A DNA stretch of 64,000 bases from NCBI GenBank assembly GCA_963754065.1, contig CAVWFH010000039.1, positions 62,001-126,000 on the forward strand, given 5' to 3'. Shown here in pieces: positions 55,115 to 64,000 of the stretch. Position 1 is the stretch's first letter. The number at the start of each line of letters is the position of its first letter. Origin of the DNA: JALORV01 sp963754065 (lineage in GTDB: Bacteria > Pseudomonadota > Gammaproteobacteria > Burkholderiales > Burkholderiaceae_F). The translations under genes and the position numbers were made by a program. The notes under the pieces are model-generated. The model did no database searches. It saw only the letters and a list, made by a program, of their open reading frames with translations, and had not been told where the DNA came from.

Positions 55115-58100
55115 ATGAAGGACGCGCCGCCTACCGCCGGCATGGTGAGCTCTCCGCCCACCGTGGACATGCCGCTCGCCGCGCCGAAACTGGCCTGGGT
55201 GCGCTGGTCCGTGGGCGCGCTGGCGTTGTTCCTCCTCATCACGCTGGCCGTCCCCTTGCTGCTGACACAGCAGTTCAAGCTTGCCTATCCGGTCGTCATG
55301 CTGTCGTTCGAGTGGGCGCACCGGATCGTCGCCGGTTCGCTCGGGGTGGTGCTGTTCGCGTGGATCGTGAATGCGCAGCGGGCGCAACACCGGGCGCGGG
55401 TCCGCGCCCGGCTCTGGGAACAGTCGATCGAGTCGATGAAGGTCGGCGTGGCACTGTGGGATGCCAGCGATCGGCTGATCGGCTGCAACGATGCGTATCG
55501 AGCGCTGTACTCGGAAATCGCCGAACAGCTTGTGGCCGGTCGGACCTACCGGGACCTGATGACCGCCTACTTCGAGGTGGCACCCCCCGAAGTGGTTGAC
55601 GGCCGCGCGCTCGACGAATTCATCGGGGACGGTGAGCGTCGTCGTCGCAGCGGTTCGGAAGTCAGCGAGGTCGTGCGTCACCACCGAGGCCGCTGGCTGC
55701 TGATGACGGACTGCCGCACTGCCAACGGCGGCATCATCTGCTTCCGAAATGACGTGACCGAGCAGAAGGTCATCGAGCACGAGCTGACCAAGCGCCGCAA
55801 GCTGATCGACGATCTGGCCGATCTGACCTACGACTGGTTCTGGCGCCAGGACGCCAACGGACACTTCGTCGAGTTCTCGGCGGCGATGGAAGTCCATGTC
55901 AAGGCGCCGCCGGATCGCATTCTTGGGCGTCGGCGCGAGGACATGCCGGGTTTCGAAGCCGATCCCAACCAGTACGCCGAGTACCGCGCGCGGATCACAC
56001 AGCGCCAGCCGTTCCCCTGGTTCACCTATCGGGCGCGACGCGGTGACGGCACGCCCATGTGGGTTGCAGTCACCGGCAAGCCGATCTTCGACGAGAAGGG
56101 CGAGTTCCAGGGCTATTACGGGGCCGGGCGCGACGTCACGGAGCGCGAAGACATGGTCGTCGCCCTGCGTCGCAGCGAGGAACGGTTCCGCGCACTGACG
56201 ATGCTCGCGACCGAGTGGTACTGGGAGACCGACACCGATCTTCGCGTCACGTCGGTACGGGGGGATCCTGCCCGCCAGGAACGCGTGGCGGAATGGACCT
56301 TGAACCGGCGCTTCTGGGAGTTCGAGCACATCGACCCCGCGTTTGCCGTCGACTGGACCGTGCTGCGCGAACGCGTGACGCGCCGCGAGTCGTTTCGCAA
56401 CGTCAAGCTGAAGCTGCGCAACGGCGAGGATGTTGCCTACTACGAACTGGCCGGCCAGGCGGTGGTGGAGCGCGGCGAGTACATCGGCTACCGCGGTCTC
56501 GCCTGGGATGTGACCGAGCGCGAATCTCTGATTTCACGGATTTCCGACAGCGAAGCGCGCTTCCGCGCACTCACCGAACTGTCGTCGGACTGGTACTGGG
56601 AGATGGACGAGAACCTGCGCTTCACCCTGCTGCGGCAGGGCGCGCGCGGGTCATTCGGCCTCAACGACGAAGAGGTGATCGGCAAGCACCGCTGGGAGCT
56701 GCCCGGGGAGCTGATCCAGCCGTCGTCATGGGACGAGCACCGTGCGACTCTGCTCGGGCGCCGGCCATTCCGCGACGTCATGTTCCGACGCTGGATGCCG
56801 GACGGCTCGCTCGTCTACCACCTGACCAGCGGCGACCCGGTGTTCGACGCCGAGGGCACTTTCCGCGGGTACCGAGGCATCGGCAAGAACATCAGCGACC
56901 AGATCCGTGCGCAGGAGCGCATCGAGCGACTCGCGACGGTCGACGCGCTGACGCAGCTTTCCAATCGACAGACCTTCGACGAGCGTGCGGGGCGGCTGCT
57001 GGCCACCTCGTACGCTGAGGGCAAGCGTTGTGCGCTGCTGTTCATCGACCTCGACAACTTCCGCCTGCTGAACAATGGCTATGGCCACCGTGTCGGCGAC
57101 GAGATGCTGGCGATCGTGGCCAGCCGGATGCGCGATGTCGTCGCCGAGCCGCATCTGCTGGGCCGCCGCGGAGGCGATGAACTGGTCGTGCTGCTGGTCG
57201 ACCTCCAGCGGCCGGATGCGGCCGTCGAGGTCGCGCGCAAGCTCATCGATTCGATCTGCGAGCCCGCGCGCATACTCGGCATGGAAATCGCCGTCACCGC
57301 TTCGGTCGGCATCAGCTTCTTCCCGCAGGACGGCATCGACCTCGATTCCCTGCTTAACGCGGCCGATGCGGCGATGTACCAGGCCAAGGACAGCGGTCGC
57401 CGCACTTATGCGTTCTATACGCAGACCGTGGCCCGGCGTGTCGACCTGCGTCTGCGGCTCGAACAGCGCCTGCGCAAGGCGGTCGAGTCGCGCGACTTCA
57501 AGTTGTTCTACCAACCGCTGGTGTCGCTGGCGGACGGCAAGATGGTCGGCGCCGAAGCGCTGATCCGCTGGCGCGACGCCGAGCTGGGCGACATCTCGCC
57601 GGCCGAATTCATTCCTATCGCCGAGGAATCGGGACTCATCGTCGGACTCGGCGACTGGGTGCTGCGCGAGGCCTGCCGCGCTCGCCAGGAATGGCGTCAC
57701 CTGCAGCTCGACATTCCGCCGGTGTCGATCAACATGTCCGGCGTGCAGTTGCGCCAGCTCGGCTGTGTCGAGGGATTGCTCGATGTACTCAACGCGTTTG
57801 AGGTGTCGCCGTCGGAGATCGAGGTCGAAGTCACCGAGACCGGCCTGCTCGACACCTCGGCGGTGTCACGTGAAAACCTGGTGCGCATGCGTAATGCCGG
57901 CGTGCGGCTCGCCCTTGACGACTTCGGCGTTGGCTTTTCGAGCCTGGCGCACCTGCGCGACCTGCCGATCCACCGCCTGAAGATCGACCGCAGCTTCACG
58001 GTCGAGTGCATGCGCGACGCGCGCACGCTGACGATCGTCAAGGCGGTGATCGAGATGGCGCGCTCGCTCGGCATCAGCGTGACAGCCGAGGGCATCGAAA

Positions 58101-58246
58101 CCCAGGCGCAGCAGACCTGGATGCAGCACCTGGGTTGCGACGCGGCACAGGGTTATCTCTTCGCACGGCCGATGCCGGGCGATGACTTCATCAAGCTATT
58201 CATCGATCGTCGCGGCGTCGGTCGCGAGCGATCGCTGATGCACTAG
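55115..58246 (+). CDS. PAS-GGDEF-EAL membrane protein (c-di-GMP turnover)
   Basis: 1043 residues. Two hydrophobic spans near 27-50 and 66-86, then four PAS-like domains (about 100-205, 220-345, 355-470, 480-600; three carry WYWE- or WFW-type openings), GGDEF (about 610-775) and EAL (about 785-1035). The GGDEF signature is GGDEL, with Leu for Phe, so cyclase activity may be weak. The EAL half looks complete: GAEALIRW, SINMSGVQL, a catalytic Glu in EVEVTETG, DDFGVGFSS, and KIDRSF. Phosphodiesterase activity is therefore likely. It sits between parE and parC. Confidence 0.95.
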   Translation: MKDAPPTAGMVSSPPTVDMPLAAPKLAWVRWSVGALALFLLITLAVPLLLTQQFKLAYPVVMLSFEWAHRIVAGSLGVVLFAWIVNAQRAQHRARVRARLWEQSIESMKVGVALWDASDRLIGCNDAYRALYSEIAEQLVAGRTYRDLMTAYFEVAPPEVVDGRALDEFIGDGERRRRSGSEVSEVVRHHRGRWLLMTDCRTANGGIICFRNDVTEQKVIEHELTKRRKLIDDLADLTYDWFWRQDANGHFVEFSAAMEVHVKAPPDRILGRRREDMPGFEADPNQYAEYRARITQRQPFPWFTYRARRGDGTPMWVAVTGKPIFDEKGEFQGYYGAGRDVTEREDMVVALRRSEERFRALTMLATEWYWETDTDLRVTSVRGDPARQERVAEWTLNRRFWEFEHIDPAFAVDWTVLRERVTRRESFRNVKLKLRNGEDVAYYELAGQAVVERGEYIGYRGLAWDVTERESLISRISDSEARFRALTELSSDWYWEMDENLRFTLLRQGARGSFGLNDEEVIGKHRWELPGELIQPSSWDEHRATLLGRRPFRDVMFRRWMPDGSLVYHLTSGDPVFDAEGTFRGYRGIGKNISDQIRAQERIERLATVDALTQLSNRQTFDERAGRLLATSYAEGKRCALLFIDLDNFRLLNNGYGHRVGDEMLAIVASRMRDVVAEPHLLGRRGGDELVVLLVDLQRPDAAVEVARKLIDSICEPARILGMEIAVTASVGISFFPQDGIDLDSLLNAADAAMYQAKDSGRRTYAFYTQTVARRVDLRLRLEQRLRKAVESRDFKLFYQPLVSLADGKMVGAEALIRWRDAELGDISPAEFIPIAEESGLIVGLGDWVLREACRARQEWRHLQLDIPPVSINMSGVQLRQLGCVEGLLDVLNAFEVSPSEIEVEVTETGLLDTSAVSRENLVRMRNAGVRLALDDFGVGFSSLAHLRDLPIHRLKIDRSFTVECMRDARTLTIVKAVIEMARSLGISVTAEGIETQAQQTWMQHLGCDAAQGYLFARPMPGDDFIKLFIDRRGVGRERSLMH

Positions 58247-58262
58247 GACCGTCGGAGAACTT

Positions 58263-59099
58263 CTGCACACCACCTACTTCAACGGCGCCTGGGGCGACGG
58301 CAACGTACCGCTGATCGGCGCGATGGACCACAGCGTCTGGCTCGGCTCGTCGATCTTCGACGGCGCGCGCTCGATCCATCGCATGGCTCCCGACCTGCGC
58401 GCCCACTGCGAGCGGACCTACGACTCCGCGTCACGCATGGGTCTCACGCTCGATCTGCCGATCGACGAGCTGATGCGCCTGTGCGTCGAAGGCGTCCACC
58501 GTTTCCCGCCGGACGCCGATCTTTACATCCGGCCGCTTGTGTTTGCGACGGCCGGGCTGCTGGTGCCGGAGCAATGTGCGTTCGCACTGACCCTGTTCGA
58601 TGCGCCGCTGCCGCCATTCGAGGGCTTCTCCGCGCATCTATCGCGGCGGCGGCGACCGTCGCCGCTTTCAGCCGTCACGGATGCCAAGGCCTCGGCGCTT
58701 TACCCGAATGTTGCGCGCGCACTGCGCGAGGCGGCTGCAGCCGGTTTCCAGAATGCGGTCGTGCTGGATCCGGACGGCAATGTCGCCGAGTTCGCCACGG
58801 CCAACCTGTTCTTTGTTGCAGCGGACGGCACCGTGGTGACGCCGGCCGCCAACGGAACGTTTCTTGCCGGCATCACGCGCGCACGGGTCATCGGACTGCT
58901 GAAGGACGAAGGTATCGACGTCGTGCAGCGCACGGTTCAGCCGCAGGAACTCGATGTCGCAAGCGAGATCTTCAACAGCGGAAACTACGGCAAGGTGATG
59001 CCTTGCACCCGCTACGGCGAGCGCTCTCTGCCGATCGGACCGGTGGCGACACTTGCCCGGCGGCGCTACATGGAATTCGCAGCCACCTGCCGCGTCTGA
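58263..59099 (+). CDS. Class IV aminotransferase (branched-chain/D-amino-acid type)
   Basis: PLP enzyme of the BCAT/DAAT/ADCL group, 278 residues from a CTG start at 58263 with GGAG five bases before it. CTG is chosen because HTTYFNGAW and the VPLIGAMDHSVWLGSSIFDGAR N-terminal segment lie in frame before the first ATG at 58323. The PLP lysine is in VTDAKASALY and the phosphate loop in EFATANLFFVA, TPAANGTFLAGITRARV. Substrate cannot be assigned. It lies 16 bp after the GGDEF/EAL gene. Confidence 0.9.
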   Translation: MHTTYFNGAWGDGNVPLIGAMDHSVWLGSSIFDGARSIHRMAPDLRAHCERTYDSASRMGLTLDLPIDELMRLCVEGVHRFPPDADLYIRPLVFATAGLLVPEQCAFALTLFDAPLPPFEGFSAHLSRRRRPSPLSAVTDAKASALYPNVARALREAAAAGFQNAVVLDPDGNVAEFATANLFFVAADGTVVTPAANGTFLAGITRARVIGLLKDEGIDVVQRTVQPQELDVASEIFNSGNYGKVMPCTRYGERSLPIGPVATLARRRYMEFAATCRV

Positions 59100-59101
59100 T
59101 C

Positions 59102-59199
59102 GATGTGCCGTCCTGCCGGACGACGAGCACACGCGCCGTGGCCGGGACCGGACTTTCGGGCGCAACATTCCAGTCCGGCGGAACCTGCCACGGCACATC
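59102..59199 (+). other. Structured intergenic region between aminotransferase and parC
   Basis: A 10-bp perfect inverted repeat GATGTGCCGT (59102-59111) / ACGGCACATC (59190-59199) encloses a 7-bp one, CCGGACT (59148-59154) / AGTCCGG (59172-59178). The combined fold would form a two-stem RNA just before parC. No known RNA family is recognised, and it could equally be a terminator. Confidence 0.4.
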
Positions 59200-59242
59200 C
59201 GTAGAATCCTGCATCGCCTGAATCGAGCGGCGCTAACTATTC

Positions 59243-61576
59243 ATGCTTGAGCAACAGACTCTTTTCCCCGCCCCGGGCGGCCGCGACGGCGATGGCAGCG
59301 ATGCGCTGACGTTGGCCGATTTCGCGCAGCGCGCCTATCTCGACTACGCGATTTCGGTCGTGAAAGGGCGTGCGCTGCCCGATGGCGCGGACGGCCAGAA
59401 GCCGGTCCAGCGCCGCATTCTCTTCGCGATGAACGAGATGGGCCTCGCCTCGGGCGCGCGCCCGGTGAAATCGGCGCGCGTCGTCGGCGACGTGCTCGGC
59501 CGATTCCATCCGCACGGCGATCAGGCTGCCTATGACGCGCTGGTGCGCATGGCGCAGAACTTCACCCTGCGGTATCCGCTGATCGACGGGCAGGGCAACT
59601 TCGGCAGCCGCGACGGCGATGGCGCGGCCGCGATGCGCTACACCGAGGCGCGGCTAACGCCGATCGCGCGCTTGCTGCTCGACGAGATCGACGAGGGCAC
59701 GGTCGACTTCATGCCGAACTACGACGGCTCCACACAGGAGCCGCGGCTGTTGCCGGCGCGCCTGCCGTTCGTGCTTCTTAATGGCGCGTCGGGCATCGCG
59801 GTCGGCATGGCCACGGAAGTACCGTCGCACAACCTGCGCGAAGTCGCGGCCGCAACGCTGCTGCTGCTGGCGCATCCGAAGGCGAAACTCGACGACGTGC
59901 TCGCGAAGCTGCCCGGACCGGACTTCCCGGGCGGCGGACAGATCATCTCGCCGGCGGGCGACATCCGGGACATCTATGCGAGCGGTCGAGGCAGCCTGAA
60001 GGTGCGGGCGCGCTTCGAGTTCGAGGAACTGGCGCGCGGGCAATGGCAGCTGGTCGTGCGTGAACTGCCTCCGTCGACGTCGTCCCAGCGCGTACTCGAG
60101 GAAATCGAGGAACTGACCAACCCGAAGGTCAAGGCCGGCAAGAAGGCATTGTCGTCCGACCAGCAGCAGACCAAGCAGCTCATGCTGTCGGTGCTCGATA
60201 CGGTGCGCGACGAGTCAGGCAAGGACGCGGCCGTGCGCCTGGTATTCGAGCCGCGCACCTCTAAGGTGGATCGCGACGAATTCGCGCGCACGCTGCTGGC
60301 ACAGACCAGCATGGAAAGCAGCGCGCCTATCAATCTGGTCATGATCGGACTGGATGGCCGGCCGCGCTGCAAGCCGGTCGTCGAGATCCTGTCCGAGTGG
60401 ATCGAGTTTCGCGTCGAAACGGTGCGCCGGCGTTCACAGCATCGGCTGCAGAAGGTCGAGGACCGGATCCACATCCTGGAGGGACGCCAGGCGGTCCTGC
60501 TCAACATCGACAAGGTCATCAAGCTGATCCGAGGGTCCGACGAGCCCAAGCCGGACCTGATGAAGGCCTTCAAGCTCACCGAGCGGCAGGCCGAAGACAT
60601 CCTCGAGATCCGCCTGCGGCAATTGGCGCGACTCGAAGGCATCAAGATCGAACAGGAGCTGGCAGAGCTGCGCAAGGACGAAGGAACGCTGCGCAAGCTG
60701 CTTGGTGCCGACGCAGCATTGCGCAAGCAGGTCGCGCGCGAGATCGAGGACGATGCAAAGAAGTACGGCGATGCACGGCGCACGCTGATCCAAACTGCCG
60801 AGCGCGCCGCCGTTGAGGTCAAGGTTCTCGATGAGCCAATGACCGTGATCGTTTCCGAGAAGGGGTTCGTGCGCGCGCGCACCGGACATGGCCACGACGC
60901 AACCCAGTTCTCGTTCCGGACCGGGGATGCGCTGTATGGCGCATTCGAGTGCCGCAGCGTCGACCAGCTGGTTGCGGTCGGCAGCAACGGACGTGTCTAC
61001 TCGGTGCCGGTGGCGCAGCTGCCGTCGGCACGTGGCGACGGCGCACCAGTCACCTCGATGATCGAGCTCGAGGCCGGCTCGCGACTGGTGGGGTATGTGG
61101 CGGGCGGCGCCGAGACTCCGTTGCTGCTCGCGACCACCAATGGCTACGGCTTCGCTGCCGCGCTTGGCGACATGCTGTCACGGCAGAAGGCGGGCAAGCA
61201 GTTCATTACGGTCGACGACGACGCCGAGCCGCTGCAGCCGCAACTCGTGAAGGCTGAGAGCGATCGATCGATTGCGTGCCTGTCGGCCAAGGGACGCGTG
61301 CTGGTGTTCGATGCCACCGAGATCAAGGCACTTTCGGGCGGAGGACGGGGCGTGACGCTGATGGATCTCGACGACGGCGAAAGACTGCTGACCGCGCTGC
61401 CGATCGGCAGTGGTGCGATCATGCATGCGACTCGCGGGGCGGCCGGCAAGCCGGTCGAGGTCCGGCTGGTTGGAGCGCAACTCGAGGCACAACGTGGCCA
61501 TCGCGCGCGCAAGGGCAAGCTCGTTGACCCGAAACTGAAACCGCCGTTCGCGTTGCTGCGACTGCCGGAAGCGTGA
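59243..61576 (+). CDS. parC: DNA topoisomerase IV subunit A ParC
   Basis: Breakage-reunion half of topoisomerase IV. 777 residues. Catalytic Tyr in GAAAMRYTEARLTP; quinolone-site region in ARVVGDVLGRFHPHGDQAAYDAL with the expected Asp. DNA-gate helices and a C-terminal region with GYGFAAALGDML-type repeat blades. Length matches ParC rather than GyrA (about 870). Starts after the structured intergenic region and is followed 50 bp later by a CopD-like gene. Confidence 0.97.
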   Translation: MLEQQTLFPAPGGRDGDGSDALTLADFAQRAYLDYAISVVKGRALPDGADGQKPVQRRILFAMNEMGLASGARPVKSARVVGDVLGRFHPHGDQAAYDALVRMAQNFTLRYPLIDGQGNFGSRDGDGAAAMRYTEARLTPIARLLLDEIDEGTVDFMPNYDGSTQEPRLLPARLPFVLLNGASGIAVGMATEVPSHNLREVAAATLLLLAHPKAKLDDVLAKLPGPDFPGGGQIISPAGDIRDIYASGRGSLKVRARFEFEELARGQWQLVVRELPPSTSSQRVLEEIEELTNPKVKAGKKALSSDQQQTKQLMLSVLDTVRDESGKDAAVRLVFEPRTSKVDRDEFARTLLAQTSMESSAPINLVMIGLDGRPRCKPVVEILSEWIEFRVETVRRRSQHRLQKVEDRIHILEGRQAVLLNIDKVIKLIRGSDEPKPDLMKAFKLTERQAEDILEIRLRQLARLEGIKIEQELAELRKDEGTLRKLLGADAALRKQVAREIEDDAKKYGDARRTLIQTAERAAVEVKVLDEPMTVIVSEKGFVRARTGHGHDATQFSFRTGDALYGAFECRSVDQLVAVGSNGRVYSVPVAQLPSARGDGAPVTSMIELEAGSRLVGYVAGGAETPLLLATTNGYGFAAALGDMLSRQKAGKQFITVDDDAEPLQPQLVKAESDRSIACLSAKGRVLVFDATEIKALSGGGRGVTLMDLDDGERLLTALPIGSGAIMHATRGAAGKPVEVRLVGAQLEAQRGHRARKGKLVDPKLKPPFALLRLPEA

Positions 61577-61626
61577 ACGATGAGCACGACACATCCCGCC
61601 GGAAGGCTCGGTTTCACGAGACCCGC

Positions 61627-62094
61627 ATGAGACTCCTTTACACCGGGCTGCTGTTCGTACACCTGATCGGCGTTGTGCTGTGGGTCGGCGGAATGTTCGT
61701 GCTTCACTTCGCGGTCCGGCCGGCCGCCGCCGGCCAGCTGGCGCCGCCGCAGCGGTTGCCGCTGTTGGCGGATGTGCTGGGACGCTTCTTCTTCTGGGTG
61801 TCGATGGCGATCGTTGCCATCCTGGCCAGTGGTATCGGCCTGGTCCTCGGAGCCGGCGGATTCGCCAATGCGCACGCCTCGGTGCACCTGATGTTCGCGC
61901 TCGGGCTGGTGATGACGGCGATCTTCCTGGTGATCCGGTTCGCGCCGTTTCCGCGCCTTCAGCGGGCGGTCGCCGCCTCCGAATGGCCGACCGCCGCCAG
62001 GGAACTCGACCTGATCCGCAGACTCGTCGTGACCAACCTGACGCTGGGCGTGGTCACGACGGCAGTGGCGACTCTCGGGCGCGCGCTGCTCTAG
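61627..62094 (+). CDS. CopD-domain small membrane protein
   Basis: 155 residues, four hydrophobic spans. Start MRLLYTGLLFVHLIGVVLWVGGMFVLHF; an in-frame ATG at 61573 would add 18 polar residues. HLIGVVLWVGGMFV is the CopD-family opening, with His residues (His12 and a second in ASVHLMFAL) that could bind copper or heme. No copC or copper resistance genes are adjacent, so a function in copper handling is not established. Confidence 0.82.
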   Translation: MRLLYTGLLFVHLIGVVLWVGGMFVLHFAVRPAAAGQLAPPQRLPLLADVLGRFFFWVSMAIVAILASGIGLVLGAGGFANAHASVHLMFALGLVMTAIFLVIRFAPFPRLQRAVAASEWPTAARELDLIRRLVVTNLTLGVVTTAVATLGRALL

Positions 62095-62127
62095 CCCGAT
62101 CCACCCTGGCAGCCGGCACCGGCAGCG

Positions 62128-63018
62128 CTAGAAAGTCAGCGTTCCGCGCGCGACCAGCACGGCACTCCCGCCGACGCGGACGGTTCGGGCCAATGCGCCG
62201 AACTGTTCGTACTCGAGCGTGATTTCGCTGGGTCGGCCGATTTCCTGGCCCTGCAGAATTTGCCAGCGGTGCGTGCCGTCGTTGACCGACACATGGCGAG
62301 CAAGCCAGCCCGCCAATGAGGCCGCCGCAGAACCCGTGGCCGGATCTTCGGCGACACCGAGTCCGGGTGCAAACATGCGGACTCGCCAGCTCGCGTCGCC
62401 AGCACGCGCGATGAGATAAACCTTCTGCGTGACGGCATCGCCAAGCATCGCCCGCCAGTGCTCCAGGTCGAGCCGGGCGTTCGCCAGGGCATCGACGCGC
62501 GCCAGCGGCACGGTGAGAAACGGCACCCCGCACGACCAGATCTCCGGTGTCGACGAAACTGCGGCCGCATCGAGTCCGAGCATCGCGGCCATCGCTGCGC
62601 GGTCGTCGATCGCTGCGAGGAATTCCGGCTGTTGTGCGGTTGTCAACGTGCAGCGAGTCACCCGGCCATCGGCGGTGCGGTCGATCCGCACCGGCACATG
62701 GCCGATGGCTTCCTCGAAGACGATGTCCGAAACTCCGCTGTCGATCCGCCCGAGGCTGGCCAGGACGAACGCCGTCCCAACCGTCGGATGGCCGGCAAAG
62801 GGCAGCTCGCCGCCAGGAGTGAAGATGCGCACACGTGCCGTGCAGCCCGGGTCCGACGGCGGCAGCACGAAGGTCGTCTCGCTGTAGTTGAATTCGCGCG
62901 CGATCGATTGCATCGCGCTGTCGTCGATGCCGCGGGCATCCAGCAGCACCGCGAGCGGATTGCCGCCGAAGACGTGATCGGTGAAGACGTCCGTCGTGCA
63001 GTAGTCGTGGCTTGTCAA
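62128..63018 (-). CDS. PhzF-family isomerase/epimerase-like protein
   Basis: 296 residues. TTG start at 63018 overlaps the HpcH stop by 4 bp and is preceded by GGAG; the frame upstream is open but would overlap that gene entirely. PhzF marks: VFGGNPLAVLLDA, the catalytic Glu in FNYSETTFVLPP, FTPGGELPFAGHPTVGTAFVL and GVAEDPATGSAAASLAG. Many family members have no assigned reaction and act as isomerases of small aromatic or cyclic acids. Co-transcribed with the aldolase gene. Confidence 0.92.
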   Translation of the reverse strand: MTSHDYCTTDVFTDHVFGGNPLAVLLDARGIDDSAMQSIAREFNYSETTFVLPPSDPGCTARVRIFTPGGELPFAGHPTVGTAFVLASLGRIDSGVSDIVFEEAIGHVPVRIDRTADGRVTRCTLTTAQQPEFLAAIDDRAAMAAMLGLDAAAVSSTPEIWSCGVPFLTVPLARVDALANARLDLEHWRAMLGDAVTQKVYLIARAGDASWRVRMFAPGLGVAEDPATGSAAASLAGWLARHVSVNDGTHRWQILQGQEIGRPSEITLEYEQFGALARTVRVGGSAVLVARGTLTF

Positions 63019-63809
63019 CGCAAGACTCCTTCGTGCTGCTCGCCGGCAGCGCCGTGATGGACGCCAGCAAGCGTGTCCTGTGCAGCCGAAGCCATCAGGC
63101 GCGCATCGGATGCAATCGAGACGAAGCGGAAACCCCGCGCGATGCGTTGGCGGGCCGTGCTTGCCGTGCCATTGTGGATTCCCGCGAGGACGCCATGCGC
63201 CTGGGAGCGGGCGAGAATATGGTCGATCGCGGAGGCGACCGGCGCCTCGACGTCGTCGAGCACCGGCTTGCACCCGAGCGACAGTGAAAGGTCCGACGGG
63301 CCGACGTAAATGGCATCGAGTCCCTCGACCGAGAGGATCGCATCGAGATTATCGAGGGCCTGCGCCGTCTCGATCATCGCGAAGCGCACGATGGTGCGAT
63401 CGGCCTGCTGCGGATAGTCGGCGCCGGCGTAGAGCAGGGCTCGCAGGGGTCCAAAGCTGCGGCTGCCACGCGGCGCGTAGCGGGTGTATGCCACGAGGCG
63501 GGCGGCGTCGTCGCGCGTGTTGACCATCGGGCAGATCACTCCGTAGGCGCCAGCATCCAGCGACTTCATCAGGATGCCCGGTTCGAGCCAGGGCACCCGC
63601 ACGAGCGGAACCGTGTTCGTCGTCGAAATGGCGGTCAGCATCGTGACCGCGACCTGATAGTCGACCAGACCGTGCTGCAGGTCGATCGTCAGCGAATCCC
63701 AGCCCTGGTGGGCCATCACCTCGGCCGAGACTCCGCTCGGGATCGTGAGCCAGCCGTTGATGGCCGCGCGGCCCTCGGCCCAGACTGAGCGCAACCTGTT
63801 TTCACGCAT
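63015..63809 (-). CDS. HpcH/HpaI-type class II aldolase
   Basis: 264 residues with metal-dependent 2-oxo acid aldolase marks. Base in DSLTIDLQHGLVDYQ, Arg in PLVRVPWLEPGILMKSLDAGAYGVICPMVNT, metal Glu in RFAMIETAQALDN and Asp in YVGPSDLSLSLG. Splits 4-hydroxy-2-oxo acids such as 4-hydroxy-2-oxoheptanedioate. Together with PhzF it may process an aromatic-catabolism intermediate, but the substrate is not visible. First gene of the pair on the minus strand. Confidence 0.93.
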   Translation of the reverse strand: MRENRLRSVWAEGRAAINGWLTIPSGVSAEVMAHQGWDSLTIDLQHGLVDYQVAVTMLTAISTTNTVPLVRVPWLEPGILMKSLDAGAYGVICPMVNTRDDAARLVAYTRYAPRGSRSFGPLRALLYAGADYPQQADRTIVRFAMIETAQALDNLDAILSVEGLDAIYVGPSDLSLSLGCKPVLDDVEAPVASAIDHILARSQAHGVLAGIHNGTASTARQRIARGFRFVSIASDARLMASAAQDTLAGVHHGAAGEQHEGVLR

Positions 63810-64000
63810 TGAGGGTCCCCTCGCGACGGTGTGGCCCGCGCCCTACGGGGCGCGAGTCGGGACACCGGCGCCGTGACGATACTGCGGAACGATCCCGCCG
63901 AACTCGGCCCGGCGTCTGGAGACGAGCAAGTCCTTGATAATTCGCCTCCGGACCCCAATGTCCGGGCCGCAGCGACGCAGCCGGACGACGGCAATGAATC
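63810..64000 (+). other. Window end, promoter region and possible start of a further gene
   Basis: No complete gene. The inverted repeat CCGGAC/GTCCGG (63948-63965) flanks CCCAAT. An ATG at 63958 (MSGPQRRSRTTAMN) and a GTG at 63874 each open a frame that runs off the window on the plus strand. Either could begin a real gene; neither is recognisable from the few residues seen. Confidence 0.25.

Overview
The window is high-GC, densely coded bacterial chromosome with no phage, insertion sequence or CRISPR. It suggests a betaproteobacterium, probably Burkholderiales or a neighbouring order. The evidence is a dnaG-rpoD-tRNA block, an rpsP-rimM-trmD-rplS operon followed by a CoA-pyrophosphatase NUDIX gene, a CobD/CbiB-like gene, rsgA, an M48 peptidase and orn, plus ParE/ParC and an E. 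coli-type LexA box. This placement rests on gene order and family resemblance, not on a search.

Layout. 1-5.9 kb: end of dnaG, rpoD, a CAU-anticodon tRNA and a RhlE-like helicase. 6-8.9 kb: divergent ferric-iron ABC genes (fbpC, fbpB) around a Fur-like site. 8.9-13.2 kb: a fumarylpyruvate hydrolase-like gene, a three-gene TRAP transporter and a zeta-class GST isomerase, which look like a small aromatic/organic-acid module. 13.2-18.3 kb (minus): mltB, a transglutaminase, a DUF58 protein and a MoxR ATPase. 18.4-29.4 kb: a deacetylase, an acyl-CoA ligase, an ECHDC3-like crotonase, a 164-bp palindromic element, a membrane protein, an Lrp regulator with a RocD-type aminotransferase, an MFS carrier, a GlcG/HbpS-like protein, a YdcF-like protein and PrpE. 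29.4-33.6 kb: a response regulator, an NlpC/P60 hydrolase, then an iron block (Fur-like site, fbpA, bfd, bfr, hemP). 33.7-39.4 kb: a PYROXD2-like flavoprotein, a YqaA-type membrane protein, etfBA and an acyl-CoA dehydrogenase. 39.5-43.4 kb: an OxyR-like site before rubrerythrin, a CCG-type Fe-S protein, DUF3501, then a perfect LexA box before a PA0069-type radical SAM protein. 44-52.5 kb: the rpsP operon through an AI-2E permease gene. 52.5-62 kb: a repeat cluster, tRNA-Arg, parE, a four-PAS GGDEF/EAL protein, a class IV aminotransferase, parC and a CopD-like protein. 62.1-63.8 kb (minus): PhzF-like and HpcH/HpaI aldolase genes.

How it fits together. Three stress circuits can be read from DNA sites: iron (two near-identical Fur-like boxes linking fbpCB and fbpA, 24 kb apart), peroxide (an OxyR-like tetra-site at rubrerythrin) and DNA damage (a LexA box at a radical SAM gene). 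Fatty acid, propionate and branched-chain style catabolism is well represented, feeding an electron-transfer flavoprotein.

Data quality. Eight genes between 9.7 and 43 kb carry about eleven single-base frame breaks, nearly all apparent +1 insertions, while the flanking 9.6 kb and 21 kb have none. These look more like sequence errors than gene decay. They are annotated as full-span CDSs with the break noted.
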